Assembly (NCBI RefSeq): GCF_040054535.1
Contig: NC_090794.1
Span: forward strand, 6,284,001 to 6,348,000
DNA: 64,000 nt
Origin: Antennarius striatus
Taxonomy: Eukaryota > Chordata > Actinopteri > Lophiiformes > Antennariidae
Direction: 5' to 3'
This document shows positions 32,809-42,800 of this stretch, in pieces. Position 1 is the first letter of the stretch, and each line of letters opens with the position of its first letter. A program made the translations under genes and the position numbers. The notes beneath the pieces are model-generated. The model saw only the letters and a list, made by a program, of their open reading frames with translations. It was not told the origin of the DNA and did not search any database.

Positions 32809-33887
32809 TGTGTGTGCGTGCATGCGTGTGTCTGTGCGTGTGTGTGTCAACGTGACAGAGATAAATATCGATAACTGCCACCATGTGATCTTTACTTCAA
32901 CCCTTGTGATCTGGGTTAAAGGTTGGCGAACGAATCACTTTGAGTCCTGCTCTTTCACAATAAAAGCGTATTTTGAAGGTAGTAACACAGCAGTTGTCTG
33001 ATTGGATATGTTGTCTTGCATACCTTCCTACTTGAATACATTTAGCTACACAGTTTAGTATTGTTAATAAGGAGGTTAGTGGAAGGTTAATGTGGTCAGA
33101 ATTCATCCTGTGGTCAGAATGAACCTGTTCAGGAAATGTAAACAGAATCCATTTAGTATTTGGTGACCAGTTGTTCTAGACGTTTAAGTCAGTCACCTTA
33201 AAAATTTAAAATTTGGCTCAAAGGACAGAGACTCCCCAAATATTGGAAAAGCTGGTCTTGAACCAGCTGCCCTCCAGTTTCCAAGTCTAGTTATAGTGGA
33301 CTGAGCTTTCCACCTCTACCGCTGCTGCACACAGGTGTGACATAAAGTGTAAAAAAGCTGTGTAAATATGAGCAAACTGAGAAGCTAAGTCGTAAGATAC
33401 CTTTAGGGGTGTTAAAACAAAGGTGAAATGTAACAAAAAGACATTTTCAAGGTTTAATTTTCTTAATAGAACAAACCTCTGAATGGCATCTGGAAAAGAT
33501 AAGGCAAGATGAACATGTAAATTATGACAGAGGACTGAACCATGCTGGTCCTTTCTACAGTTCAGACACCCCTCTGGTTAGAATCTGTGTCTTTCTTCCC
33601 CAAATCAAGGGAAGTATCTTCAGATCCTACTGCTCAGGCCTGAATGTTGCTCTCTGTCTTTTCATCTTCCTCACTAGTCTGAACCGATAGTTTGTGAGTT
33701 TGTTAGTTTATGTAGTTTAGGTTATGATTTAAGTAAACTGTCAAGCTCTGACTAACAGGTAGGTCCAGTCCTACTCCTCTTACCAGTTGTAGACCTTGAG
33801 CAATGACCCAGGCCAGAACAGGAATGAGGTGATAAAGGCAACCACAGGAACGGCTAGAATACCTCCCGATAATATTATCAGCTCCAT
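28266..33887 (-). CDS. abhd6: abhd6, monoacylglycerol lipase ABHD6 (complete CDS)
   Basis: Alpha/beta-hydrolase-fold serine hydrolase anchored in membranes by an N-terminal helix; in the family it hydrolyses 2-arachidonoylglycerol and lysophospholipids. Eight exons join in phase: 33887-33784, 31861-31702, 30566-30453, 30283-30151, 30062-29908, 29759-29705, 29114-29014 and 28445-28266. They total 1002 bases, 333 residues plus stop (human ABHD6 has 337). The nucleophile elbow is GGSMGG (exon 4), the catalytic His sits in [11 protein letters not shown] (exon 8), and the oxyanion region is [13 protein letters not shown] (exon 2). The C-terminus NAKKID matches the vertebrate family. Convergent with tnfrsf21 and divergent from the adgrf-like gene. 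A teleost a/b paralogue label cannot be chosen from sequence alone. Confidence 0.94.
29014..29114 (-). CDS. abhd6: abhd6 exon 7
   Basis: Acceptor TTCAG|TA, donor GACCAG|gtatat (101 bases, phase 1 to 0). It encodes [20 protein letters not shown] and [14 protein letters not shown]. The IIWGKEDQ strand carries the acidic residue expected of the triad in this fold. Confidence 0.92.
29186..29272. repeat. (TA)n microsatellite
   Basis: TA run of about 85 bases in intron 6 of abhd6, directly abutting the transposon-like element at 29274. Confidence 0.95.
29274..29624. mobile_element. candidate pogo/Tc1-like MITE in a TA site
   Basis: A 351-base segment starts TA-CAGTGCACCCTTGTT and ends GCAAATGCGCACTG-TA, giving inverted CAGTGC/GCACTG ends flanked by TA as in Tc1/mariner-superfamily insertions. 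No transposase frame is present. The terminal match is only about 6-7 bases and both sides are microsatellite, so this is tentative. It lies in intron 6 of abhd6. Confidence 0.4.
29640..29692. repeat. (CA)n microsatellite, beside abhd6 exon 6 donor
   Basis: A CA run that is (GT)n in the abhd6 transcript, starting 12 bases after the exon 6 splice donor. Confidence 0.96.
29705..29759 (-). CDS. abhd6: abhd6 exon 6 (55 bases)
   Basis: A short exon between TTGCGCAG| and AAGAAG|gtcatt, phase 0 to 1, encoding [18 protein letters not shown]. It matches the segment of vertebrate ABHD6 with the same length and order, and both flanking junctions restore the frame. The donor GTCATT is weak and is followed at once by a GT repeat. 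Confidence 0.88.
29908..30062 (-). CDS. abhd6: abhd6 exon 5
   Basis: Acceptor CTACCAG|GT, donor GGGCAG|gtaaag (155 bases, phase 1 to 0). It encodes the cap region [40 protein letters not shown] and [11 protein letters not shown]. Confidence 0.92.
30151..30283 (-). CDS. abhd6: abhd6 exon 4: nucleophile elbow
   Basis: Acceptor CATCCAG|TT, donor CCAGCAG|gtaaat (133 bases, phase 0 to 1). It encodes [37 protein letters not shown] and ISLICPAG. The catalytic serine is the S of GGSMGG; many vertebrate ABHD6 proteins have GTSMGG, so G-for-T is a mild change. Confidence 0.95.
30453..30566 (-). CDS. abhd6: abhd6 exon 3
   Basis: Acceptor TTCATCAG|TA, donor CACCAG|gtctgt (114 bases, phase 0 to 0). It encodes [38 protein letters not shown]. 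The [13 protein letters not shown] strand-turn is characteristic of ABHD6. The donor is followed by a TG repeat. Confidence 0.94.
31285..31530 (+). mobile_element. dispersed repeat, partial copy of the 38605-39016 element
   Basis: It shares GAGACTACAACATCCCATGA and TTTGACCTTGACCTAGTTTT (then CAAGGTCAAGGT) with the copy at 38605-39016. The terminal hairpin is absent. Lies in intron 2 of abhd6, opposite strand to the gene. Confidence 0.6.
31702..31861 (-). CDS. abhd6: abhd6 exon 2
   Basis: Acceptor GCCCAG|GT, donor CTTAAG|gtaacc (160 bases, phase 2 to 0). It encodes [40 protein letters not shown] and [23 protein letters not shown] is the conserved oxyanion-hole block. Confidence 0.94.
32436..32500 (-). 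mobile_element. retroposon 3' tail with (GAAA)n
   Basis: On the minus strand GGGATCAATAAAGTGCA is followed by TTTC repeats: the 3' end of a LINE/SINE-like copy in intron 1 of abhd6. Confidence 0.5.
32713..32850. repeat. (TG)n microsatellite
   Basis: Long TG run, interrupted toward its right end, in an abhd6 intron. Confidence 0.97.
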
Positions 33888-33896
33888 CCCTGCAAG
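33784..33896 (-). CDS. abhd6: abhd6 first coding exon: membrane anchor
   Basis: ATG at 33887 follows a TTTTCAG acceptor (33897-33899) and nine 5' UTR bases; a second AG at 33890 is an alternative. It encodes [34 protein letters not shown], a hydrophobic N-terminal helix matching the ABHD6 membrane anchor, and ends ACTG|gtaaga (phase 2). At least one non-coding 5' exon must lie upstream (higher coordinates) and was not found. Confidence 0.9.
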
Positions 33897-35115
33897 CTGA
33901 AAACAAACAAAACAAACAAACTAACAGTCAGTTATTTCTCCATCCAATTCTCCATCCTAGCTCAGCACATAGACTGGAATCAGTGGGAAACTGTTACCAT
34001 GCATCTGATCTCAAGAGAACCTAGGAGAGACCAAGGTTCTCTTTCTTTCTCATTTGCAGTGAAAATAAATTCTACTCCCATATGTTCTGATGCTTGAAGT
34101 AGCAGATCAGAAATATTCCATTTCAGAGAGATTGCACCATGCTGGGTTGAACAAAAGGTTTCTTTCAAGTGTGAGAGAAAAACATCCCATCTCCATAATG
34201 ATCACAGGATGTAGGTGAATACATGGAGTCACAGCCAGCAACAGAAGACATGTTTATTTCATTTTCATAAGTGTTGGTTTACAGTACCTATCCGATCCTT
34301 CTCCTCTGTCACTGTGAGCTTTCCTGTACTCAGATTGCTCCTCCTCCTTGCCTTTAACCCACATTACCCAGCAGCCTTTCATCCACACATTTAAAGGGAA
34401 AGTACAAAGGAAGCATCATGGTGCCTTCAGGAACTGTTGGACATTTCTCACATGAAGGTGCTTAATACTCTCTCTGTCATTACTGGGAGTCACTTGAATT
34501 CAAAGTGAAGGAGTTGCCAGTTTCTTCCTTCCAAACAGACCTCCCAACTTTGTGAAGCTTCACTTGTGGAACAAATGCAGGGATATTCTCAACACTGACC
34601 TCATAAATGTTTTCTGTTATGTTATTTTCTTTTTACCTCCTTTCTGGAAATACAAGCTCAGTAATTTTATAATGGAATCAGTAAATGACCATGTGATCAG
34701 CTGACCAGTTTTCAGTGATGTGGCCAGGACACAACATACGCACAAAGCAATTATGTTGGAAGTATGAATTATGGTTATACCGTGTAAATCTGTATACCAG
34801 CGGAAATTTGTAAATTGTAAATTGCAAATTTATAAATTTATATTACTTCTCTACTTCATAATACTTATTTTAATACTTCTCTACTTATTATTCTTATTAC
34901 TTATTACTATTCCTCTTATTATTCTCACTATTCTTATTATTTTTATTATTTATCTTATGGGAGAGTGTCCTTTCTTCTATATTTGCTAATGCTGCTGTAT
35001 GAGATGAATAAAAGATACATATATAGGATGAATTAAGGCATATCTTATCTTATCTTATCTTATCTTATCTTATCTTATCTTATCTTATCTTATCTTATCT
35101 TATCTTATCTTATCT

Positions 35116-35147
<32 letters not shown>

Positions 35148-36000
35148 GGCAAGATAATTTTCACGTTACGAGAACAAGTCAAGAGGCCTGAAGAAGCTTT
35201 TTGGATGAGATAGAAACATCAAGCTTTACCTAAACATCTATTGGACTTCATTGAACACAGAGATCACATGACCTGGATGACGAAGTCTTCACAGGAGACT
35301 CACGAGAGTCAAATTTCTCATCAGAGAGAGAGAACGCTACAGTATTTACTATACATGAGTGAGACTAGTAGAGCCTGTTATACTTGGCTAATAGACGACC
35401 AAGTTAGTCACAGGTTCATTTGAAGTTTCCCATCAAGCCACGTGGACAACGATTAAATTTTTAATGAGATTCTGTTTTCTCTTGTCACTTTTTTAATGTT
35501 AATATATATATTCTAAACACATACCGGTCAGAACTGTGATGAATCTTACCTGTAACCCCATCCAGGATTGATGGGGGGCTGAATTTCCCCAATGGTCTGA
35601 CCCTAGAATGAACCGAGTGCAAGGAGGTGGAGAAGAACTCTGATGAGACAGGAAACATTAATGATAAAAGAAAGTACTAAAGATGAATGACATTGAACCT
35701 GAAACTAGGCTGGAGGGAACTGAGAAACCTATTTTTTAAATCAGAGGCTTTACAAACCAAAAGCACAAGGCAGTTATTCTTGTTTCTACAACTTTTTTTT
35801 TTGAAAATATACGTACATGTGAATATTCATTAAAATCCTATTTGAAATAAATGTTACATTCGCCCAATTATCATAAAATGAAGATCTATTATTGGAAATA
35901 TTCGGTATTAGAAATATTTTTTTCTGTTGTAAACAACAATAATGAATACTAGGCAGTTATAGAAACACACGGCAACAACACCTCCAGCACCACCACGCTG
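33897..36000. other. non-coding: abhd6 upstream region / intergenic
   Basis: Probably holds the non-coding first exon and promoter of abhd6, not locatable by eye. It includes an AT-rich decayed repeat (34780-35000), the TATCT repeat at 35037-35145 and, at 35180-35300, a weak retroelement-like stretch. Confidence 0.5.
35037..35145. repeat. (TATCT)n pentanucleotide repeat
   Basis: About 21 units of TATCT. An AATAAAAGATA stretch lies just before it, so it is probably the grown tail of a plus-oriented retroposon. Confidence 0.93.
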
Positions 36001-36156
36001 AACACGGGATGTGTACTGAGCCCCCTCCTCTTCACTCTGCTAGCCCATGACTGCACACCGACTTCCAGCTCCAACCTCTTCATAAAGTTTGCAGACGACA
36101 CGACTGTGGTGGGTCTCATCAACAACAACGATGAGACAGTCAACAGAAATGAGGTG
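35983..36156 (+). mobile_element. non-LTR retrotransposon RT fragment (FADDT box)
   Basis: The frame encodes LNTGCVLSPLLFTLLAHDC, then SSSNLFIKFADDTTVVGLIN. This covers RT motifs up to the catalytic Y/F-A-D-D box, as in LINEs of the CR1/L2/Rex groups. It stops where the 14-bp minisatellite begins; no intact frame. Confidence 0.8.
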
Positions 36157-36183
36157 AGACCCCTGGCTATATACTGTCTGATG

Positions 36184-36498
36184 TACTGTCTGTGTTGTAC
36201 TGCCTGTTGTACTGCTTGTGTTGTCTTGCCTGTGTTGTACTGCCTGTGTTGTACTGCCTGTGTTGTACTGCCTGTGTTGTACTGCTTGTGTTGTCTTGCC
36301 TGTGTTGTACTGCCTGTGTTGTACTGCCTGTGTTGTACTGCCTGTGTTGTACTGCTTGTGTTGTCTTGCCTGTGTTGTACTGCCTGTGTTGTCCTGCCTG
36401 TGTTGTACTGCCTGTGTTGTACTGCCTGTGTTGTACTGCCTGTGTTGTCCTGCCTGTGTTGTCCTGTCCGTGTTGTGCTGCCTGTTGTACTGCCTGTT
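36184..36498. repeat. 14-bp minisatellite, unit TGCCTGTGTTGTAC
   Basis: About 22 tandem 14-base units with CTTG/CCTG and GTAC/GTCT/GTCC variants. Because 14 is not a multiple of three, all three forward frames and one reverse frame stay open, with 14-residue protein periodicity. This explains the overlapping Cys/Val/Leu-rich and Gln/Thr-rich open frames here. Confidence 0.95.
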
Positions 36499-36546
36499 TA
36501 CCGTGGGTGAGAGAGGACTGCAATTTCATCTGTGCTGTATGTTGTG

Positions 36547-36580
36547 CACACCCAGGAGTGTCATGACACTCCTGGGTGTG
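36547..36580. repeat. perfect 34-bp palindrome
   Basis: CACACCCAGGAGTGTCA (36547-36563) is followed with no spacer by its exact reverse complement (36564-36580). Confidence 0.93.
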
Positions 36581-36614
36581 ACGGGTTTTCAGAGTCATCG
36601 CAAGTTACTCGTAT

Positions 36615-37510
36615 GAATGACAGTGGTGAAAGCCGAAAGGAAGCCACTGACAGGAAGATGGAAGTCATGAGCACCAAATCCAAGACAAGAATAGGATGCT
36701 GGAATGTGCAGACCATGTACGAGACAGGAAAGCTGGCACAGGTTACAGCTGAGATGAGACGTTCCAACCTGCATGTCCTGGGAATTAGCAAGAACAGATG
36801 GACAGGATGAGGCAGGCGCACCAGTTCAAGTGAACAGAGAAGGCCCGCCAACATCTGAGGAGTTTACTTACCTGGGCAGAACAGTCAGGCATGATGGAGG
36901 AGGCTAGTGACATCAGGAACCATCTCAAAAAAGCCAGAAACACCTTCTATATGCTGGACAACGTGTGGAGGTCCTCCCAGTACAGCACCAACAACAAGCT
37001 GAGGATTTACCAGAGCTGTGTACTGTCCACCCTACTGTACGGCTCTGAGTGTTGGAGGATGACTGAGGGCAATATCACCAAGCTGTCAGTCTTCCACACC
37101 AAGAATCTCAGGAGAATCCTGTTTATCTTCTGGCCTAACACCATCTCCAACCAACAGCTACTAGCCCGCTGCAAGTAAGAGAGCATGGAGACCATCATCA
37201 TGCGGAGGCAATGGAGATGGATTGAACATGTCATGAGGAAAGAGCAGGACAGTATCACCCACACAGCCCTTCATTGGACGCTAGAAGGGAAGCGCAAAAG
37301 GAGAAGGCCTAGAAACACCTGGCGCCGGACTGTGGAGGCGGAGCTCAAGAACATGCGCCAGATGTGGGGTACCATCCAGAAGCTGGCCCAAAACCGACAG
37401 GCGTGGCGATCCTTCATTGCTGCTCTATGTGCCACACGGCATAATGGGCATGAGTGAGTGTATGTTATGCATATATGGCACACTTGACAATAAAGCTGAC
37501 TTTGACGCCG
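36615..37510 (+). mobile_element. internally deleted LINE: endonuclease start joined to RT 3' part
   Basis: 36660-36810 encodes an AP-endonuclease start (KTRIGCWNVQTMYETGKLAQ, ILGIS-type motif VLGISKNRWTG). Within 40 bases it jumps to the part after the RT (EFTYLGRTVRHDG, LRIYQSCVLSTLLYGSECW, RRQWRWIEHVMRKE, RRPRNTWRRTVEAEL). Most of the endonuclease and the whole RT catalytic core are gone. The copy ends near ACTTGACAATAAAGCTGACT. Stops break the frame; this is a dead copy, in plus orientation between abhd6 and the adgrf-like gene. Confidence 0.85.
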
Positions 37511-38160
37511 ACGCGCTCCTGCCATCTAGTGTTTCAACATCACTGTTGCGCCGTGTGTGTTCTCTCCTGGGTCGTCGAGTCTGTGAATGTTTCAGGTATC
37601 AGAATATGAGGGGCAGTTTGAGTCCAGGTGAGGTTGTGGTGAGGTTGTTTTTTAGCAAAATGGTTTGTGATTGAAATAGTGAAGAAGAACTAACTAAATA
37701 ATAAGAGGTAAAAAATAAAAGACTAAAATCAATTTTGCTGATATATAATATTATCCTTAATATAATATTTGATCTAATGTTTTTTGGAATAATTCCTCAC
37801 CTGAATTGAGGGTCAAAGGACAGAAGACGTCACATGTGCAGATTTTACAGCCCCCTGAGACAAATGTACTTTTTGATTTTGGGCTATGCAGAACTTGAAA
37901 CATTAATATGATATATAAATAAAAATATTGTCTTTTAATGTCTTTTTTTCTCTAATATACATAAAAAATATTGTCTTTTAATGTTTTTTATCTCAATTTT
38001 TTGCAGCCTCAGTGAAGATCATGTTTAAATTTCCTTACAAATCATGGATGAATCACGTTCTGTGGTTTCAATCACGAATGCTCTGATTAAAACTGGGGTT
38101 TAGCTGCAGGTACTTGATCTGTTTCTCTATAAAGAAGCAAACACACAGCCATATGTCATG

Positions 38161-38215
<55 letters not shown>

Positions 38216-38604
38216 AGTATTGTATGTCATCATGAACTTTCTCATTCTTTTGTTTAAGTAGCCACAGTGGGTAAGTGAGTGAGGCTTGAGTTACTGCGAT
38301 CGACTCCATAATGACAGGCCAAGGAATTTCAAAGACATTGTTTATCACACCTATTCATAAAGGTCATTATCTTAAACAAAACAGAATGGAGAGTCTGAAG
38401 GTAATATAATATGTCCTCTGGAAGCCATATTGCAGGAGTAAAGGTAGCCAAGAGCAACTGAAAAGAGATTTTTGTACAACTGCATATATGTCCCTCATCT
38501 CCCACCAACCACGAAGTGCTGAATGCATTGTGAAGGTTTTTGTGGTGTAACATTAGCCATCTTGTGGTTAATGTTAGCAAGCAAAAATATGTAAAACAAG
38601 AACC
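37511..38604. other. intergenic, no gene seen
   Basis: AT-rich sequence with a CA microsatellite at 38164-38212. Two near-identical short segments (AAAAATATTGTCTTTTAATG) repeat at about 37921 and 37965. Nothing else recognised. Confidence 0.6.
38164..38212. repeat. (CA)n microsatellite
   Basis: About 24 CA units. Confidence 0.96.
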
Positions 38605-39016
38605 AATGCAGTGAGAGACTGCAATATCCCGCGACACCCTGAATTCAAAATGTTACCCTGACCTACTTTCACAGATCAAAGTAGAAGCTTTGATCTATGG
38701 TCTTGCTCACACTGGCCTTCTCCCTTGTCTTTTTATCTTATCTAGGTCCTGAGTGTACAAAAGTTGAAATTTAACCTTGACCTAGTTTTCTCAAGGCCAA
38801 GGTCATGATCTCATTTTCATCCCCTTTGCTGCCCGACTAATGTGTTTTTTGTTTCATCTTTCTATCAGCAAAGGTTACAAAGATATTTGGTGGACTAACG
38901 GACGGGCGGATGGACGGACGGATGGACAGACGGATGAACTGACTAACTGAGAAACAGACGAACATATGAAAGCTGACATTTTACATTACCGCTTTGAAGC
39001 GGGTTGTTACAACTAG
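38605..39016 (+). mobile_element. candidate non-autonomous Helitron-like element
   Basis: A dispersed repeat shared with 31285-31530 (TTGACCTAGTTTTCTCAAGG region). Its right end has a GC-rich hairpin CCGCTTTGAAGCGG (38989-39002), then ten bases, then CTAG followed by T at 39017. A 3' hairpin shortly before CTRR, with insertion before T, is the Helitron terminus signature. The left TC end was not fixed. It holds a short GACGGATG-like tandem run at 38898-38935. Confidence 0.45.
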
Positions 39017-39423
39017 TAGCCAGACAGAAAGTTCAACCTATTGTTTTTGACTGTCCTAACCTAGTTAACCTAGTCATTTACTATGCTACTTTGTTCTCTT
39101 TTGTCCTCAAACTTCCAGCAACTTTGCTAGTAGTGTAGGCCTCATTTCCACTATCTGACTTCTATACTCACATTTTGTTTAAGTCATAGAAAATGTGTTC
39201 ATTTGGTTTTAAGTTGCTCAAGTATGGGCTTATACTGTAAGCTTCAGCTAGCTGTTTTCAATCATCTAGTGACAATCTCGTGGTTCTCTGAACATTTGGA
39301 GAATGTAGATTGGAGAAATGTTTTCCAGGATAAAACATACAATGTGCACCTCCAATATACACTGAACAAGCTGCACAATCTATAGAAAGGACCCAGCATG
39401 ATGAGAACTTAAAATAGTTATGT
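39017..39423. other. intergenic, nothing recognised
   Basis: No coding potential or repeat family recognised. Confidence 0.6.
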
Positions 39424-39747
39424 TGGGGCGGCAGTGGCTCAGCGGTAGAGCGGACGTCTTGGAACCAGACAGCGCCCAGCCATCGGCGGTTCGATTCCCG
39501 CTCCAGCCAGACATCTTCAGAGTGTGAGCTGACAGTGGGAGGTGTCAGCTCACCTCCCAGCCACTGCCGAGGCGCCCTTGAGCAAGGCGCCGTCCCCCCC
39601 ACAAGCTGCTCATTGGGGCGCACCCCCGAAGTTGCGACCCGTCCCTCCACCTCCCTGCACTCGTTGTTATTAACTGCATGCCTACAGGCCCCTAGTGTCT
39701 GTTGTGTTCAGGGGCCTGTATACAATGTTTGTGTGTGTATGCTGACT

Positions 39748-39805
<58 letters not shown>

Positions 39806-39882
39806 TGTACAAAACTGGAGAGGAAAACATAATTTCCCCATTGTGTGGACAATTAAAGGTGGATTATTATTATTATTATTAA
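39424..39882 (+). mobile_element. tRNA-derived SINE, full-length-looking
   Basis: The tRNA-like head has a polymerase III A box TGGCTCAGCGGTAGAG (39435-39450) and B box GGTTCGATTCC (39488-39498). A conserved body follows (CACTGCCGAGGCGCCCTTGA), then a 10-bp inverted repeat TACAGGCCCC/GGGGCCTGTA (39683-39692, 39711-39720), an internal TA microsatellite, and a 3' tail AATTTCCCCATTGTGTGG ending in ATT repeats. The 3' tail resembles fish LINE 3' ends, as expected for a SINE that borrows LINE machinery. A second, headless copy lies at 2240-2420. Confidence 0.85.
39751..39801. repeat. (TA)n microsatellite within SINE
   Basis: About 25 AT units between SINE body and tail. Confidence 0.95.
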
Positions 39883-42800
39883 CCACACACATACAGCATA
39901 ACATCTACATGATTGACATTGTGCATAACAAAACCCCCAGGCTCAAACATTTTAAATAACCAAGAGGTGACTTGCATCTTTGGTTTCTTGTTTTTCTTGT
40001 TTGGTGTTTAGTACAGTTTTGTCTCTCAGGCCAGTAGTTTTTGCTGCTGACAGTCTCTGCACTAAATTGGATCACTGCTCCTTTCACTTTGTCAAAGGAG
40101 CACTGCTGCCCTGGTCCAGGTTCAGGTTCACTTGGTCATCTTGGATGTAATTTTAGATCTCCTTTAGATCTAGATTTGACAGTAGATGTCTCCAAACACT
40201 CATTTTCATTTCCATTACTGATTAGACTAAAATTCTTGCTAGTGATGCTTGACTTACTCCTATGGGTAAGATATTTCAAACCACAGACAGGTGGCTGTGA
40301 ACAACCTGGTCCGGACATAACTGATCAGATGAAAACCTGTTGATCAGCAACTTAAAACTCATCTCCTTTAAATCAACATAGCATCCTGCAGAACAACTTA
40401 TGAAGTGTTTGAAAAATTATGAAGTGTAGATGCAGAAACAGTGTCATTAGCATCAACACTGGATCTGGCAGGATCGTGTTCTAAACTCTTCCTGTATTAT
40501 ATACTGTAGTAATTACATACACACTGTATTACACTTTACTTTCTACCTTCAGGATTTCAAGCTTTGTCTGGAAAAGAAAGTCATTCTGGCAACCTGTGTT
40601 CTGCTACTTGCATAAAAGAGTCAAACTGCTATAGTGGTGCAGAACTAACCCTAATCCTAACCCAGAACTAGACTTGTGAACAACCTGGTTCGGACACAAC
40701 TGATCAGATGAAAACCTGTTTTTCAGCAACTTAATCAAAGAAATGTGAAACCTGCAGAGCAAGTACTCTAGCTTAAGTGATCGTAGTAAGTATGTTTTGC
40801 AATGTATGCCAAGAGTCACTGTATGCTACAACATTTTGGCAGCACCGCAGTTCATTGCTGAGTTTGTAAAACATAAGAGGTATGTACTGCATGAGTTGGA
40901 TGTCCTGTCAAGCCACTTTTACACAGGCACAAGGCAGATTAAGGGATTCATTTTGCAGTCTAACTGCAAAAAAACTTGCAAACCCTAAACCCTTCTACAA
41001 AATATTAGACTGATTAAAAATCACAAATCTTTTTTCATCAATTTTCATCAACTCTTTTCTGGCCTGATAAGGTAATGTGTTGAGACGATGACATTTCCAG
41101 GGTTTACCCCCTTTTCATTCATAATACATTATGGCTCATTTGAACAATACATTTGTTTGCCATTAAATAATGTGTTTTTTGTGCAACAACCATTGGAAAA
41201 AATTGCCTATAGTGTAGTCAGGAGGACAATTCCTCTCCACCCTAGGCTGTCATGTATTCACTGCACCATCCTGTGATTCACACACAAATATAATTCTCCA
41301 CCTGTAGTTTGTGTTGCTGTTGTTATGTGTGCCATTTGTCTCTTCATTACAGTCATTATAGTCTTTGCAGAATTGCATCTTTTCATCAGTCTTGACAGAG
41401 TCATCAGCTACCACCACCACAAGTGTCTGGACTCCATTGGAGATTTATCCTGGTGCTGCTAAAGTGAATTACAGCCCAGCTGAATACTCACAGTCAATGA
41501 ACCTCTCAATAATTATTAATTATTACGCAAAGAACAACTTTTTAAAATTAAACTTGAGTTACCTTCAATGAAATGAAGCTACTACTGCAATGACACTGCA
41601 AAAAGTAGAGACGAATAAGGGAATTAATCATTATCTTCATCAAGGAAGCTGAAAGCTTGCTGCTGTCATTTGTCTTTGATAAAATCTCAACAATAACTTC
41701 ATGTCACCAAAAAATATGTTGTCATGTTAAGAGCAGTTGTAGGAGTTAGGAGCAATTATTGCGTAATCTTGGTATAACCAGGCTGTTTTGTTTTGTTTGT
41801 ACTTTATCACGTCAGTTTATAATATGCTTATAAAGGTTTTCACTGACTTCTACAGTTTTAGAAATGCAATCATGTAAGATTTAGGAAATTTTCATTTTAT
41901 GTTTATCAGCAGAAACAAGAGTTTGAGGAAAAATTTAGATGTGGGAAGTAAGTTGTTATTGTAAACACAATTCAGAATAATCGGCTAAAAAAATGCTGAT
42001 TTCCTCTTGTGTCAGAGCTGTTATACCTCATAACACAACTAGATATGACCACACATCAACATAACCCAGAATGAAAGTGCTGTTTCTTCTGATTTCATGT
42101 GAACTGAGATGAACGTACACTTCAAATGATACCTGCAACTTTATACTATAACACAACATGGATAGAAGACAATCTCTTCCTTTCTTGCCAGTATTACTAC
42201 CTCCCAGCCTGCCAACTGTAATTAGTCCTGAGGCACACACCCTATGACAAACGCTGTTGCCAAGAAACAAACCAGGTGTCACAAATTACTAATATAATTC
42301 CAACAGAAGGTCCAGACACGCTGGCATTCTCAGTTGTAGTCTTTCATTAACATATTTGGCTAATTCCTGAATAATACCTGAAGCAGCAACAATCACAAAA
42401 GGGACATTTCTTTTTCTGAATACATGCATTATCAGAAAGTGTGTTAACATGTTCACTTTAGCTCTTCTTACATTGCAGTTAGCACCATTAAGAAGAAGAA
42501 ATGTACTTTATTTAGGGTTAACTCACTTCTCAGACTAAAATACTGCCTGCAATTTAAAAAAAATTTAAGGTAGTCGTTTAAAATGTGCTGAAAATGGCCG
42601 TAGGACTACTTGTAAGCATTGTTGAGACTTCACATGCAATCCGCGTGTTTATTTATGAGTCTTAGTGTAGGCATTTGCCTTGACATTTCCAAGCAGTCTT
42701 GAAATTTTTTAATGACATTTTGTCATTTCTTCCGCATATATAATCATGAAATAAGTCCCTGCTACAATGATCACAAGAGATTATGTTTGCAAATGAGTGA

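Noticed and set aside
36106..36616. Cys/Val/Leu-rich frames of 124-134 residues
   Set aside because: All arise from the 14-bp minisatellite; several frames are open for the same reason.
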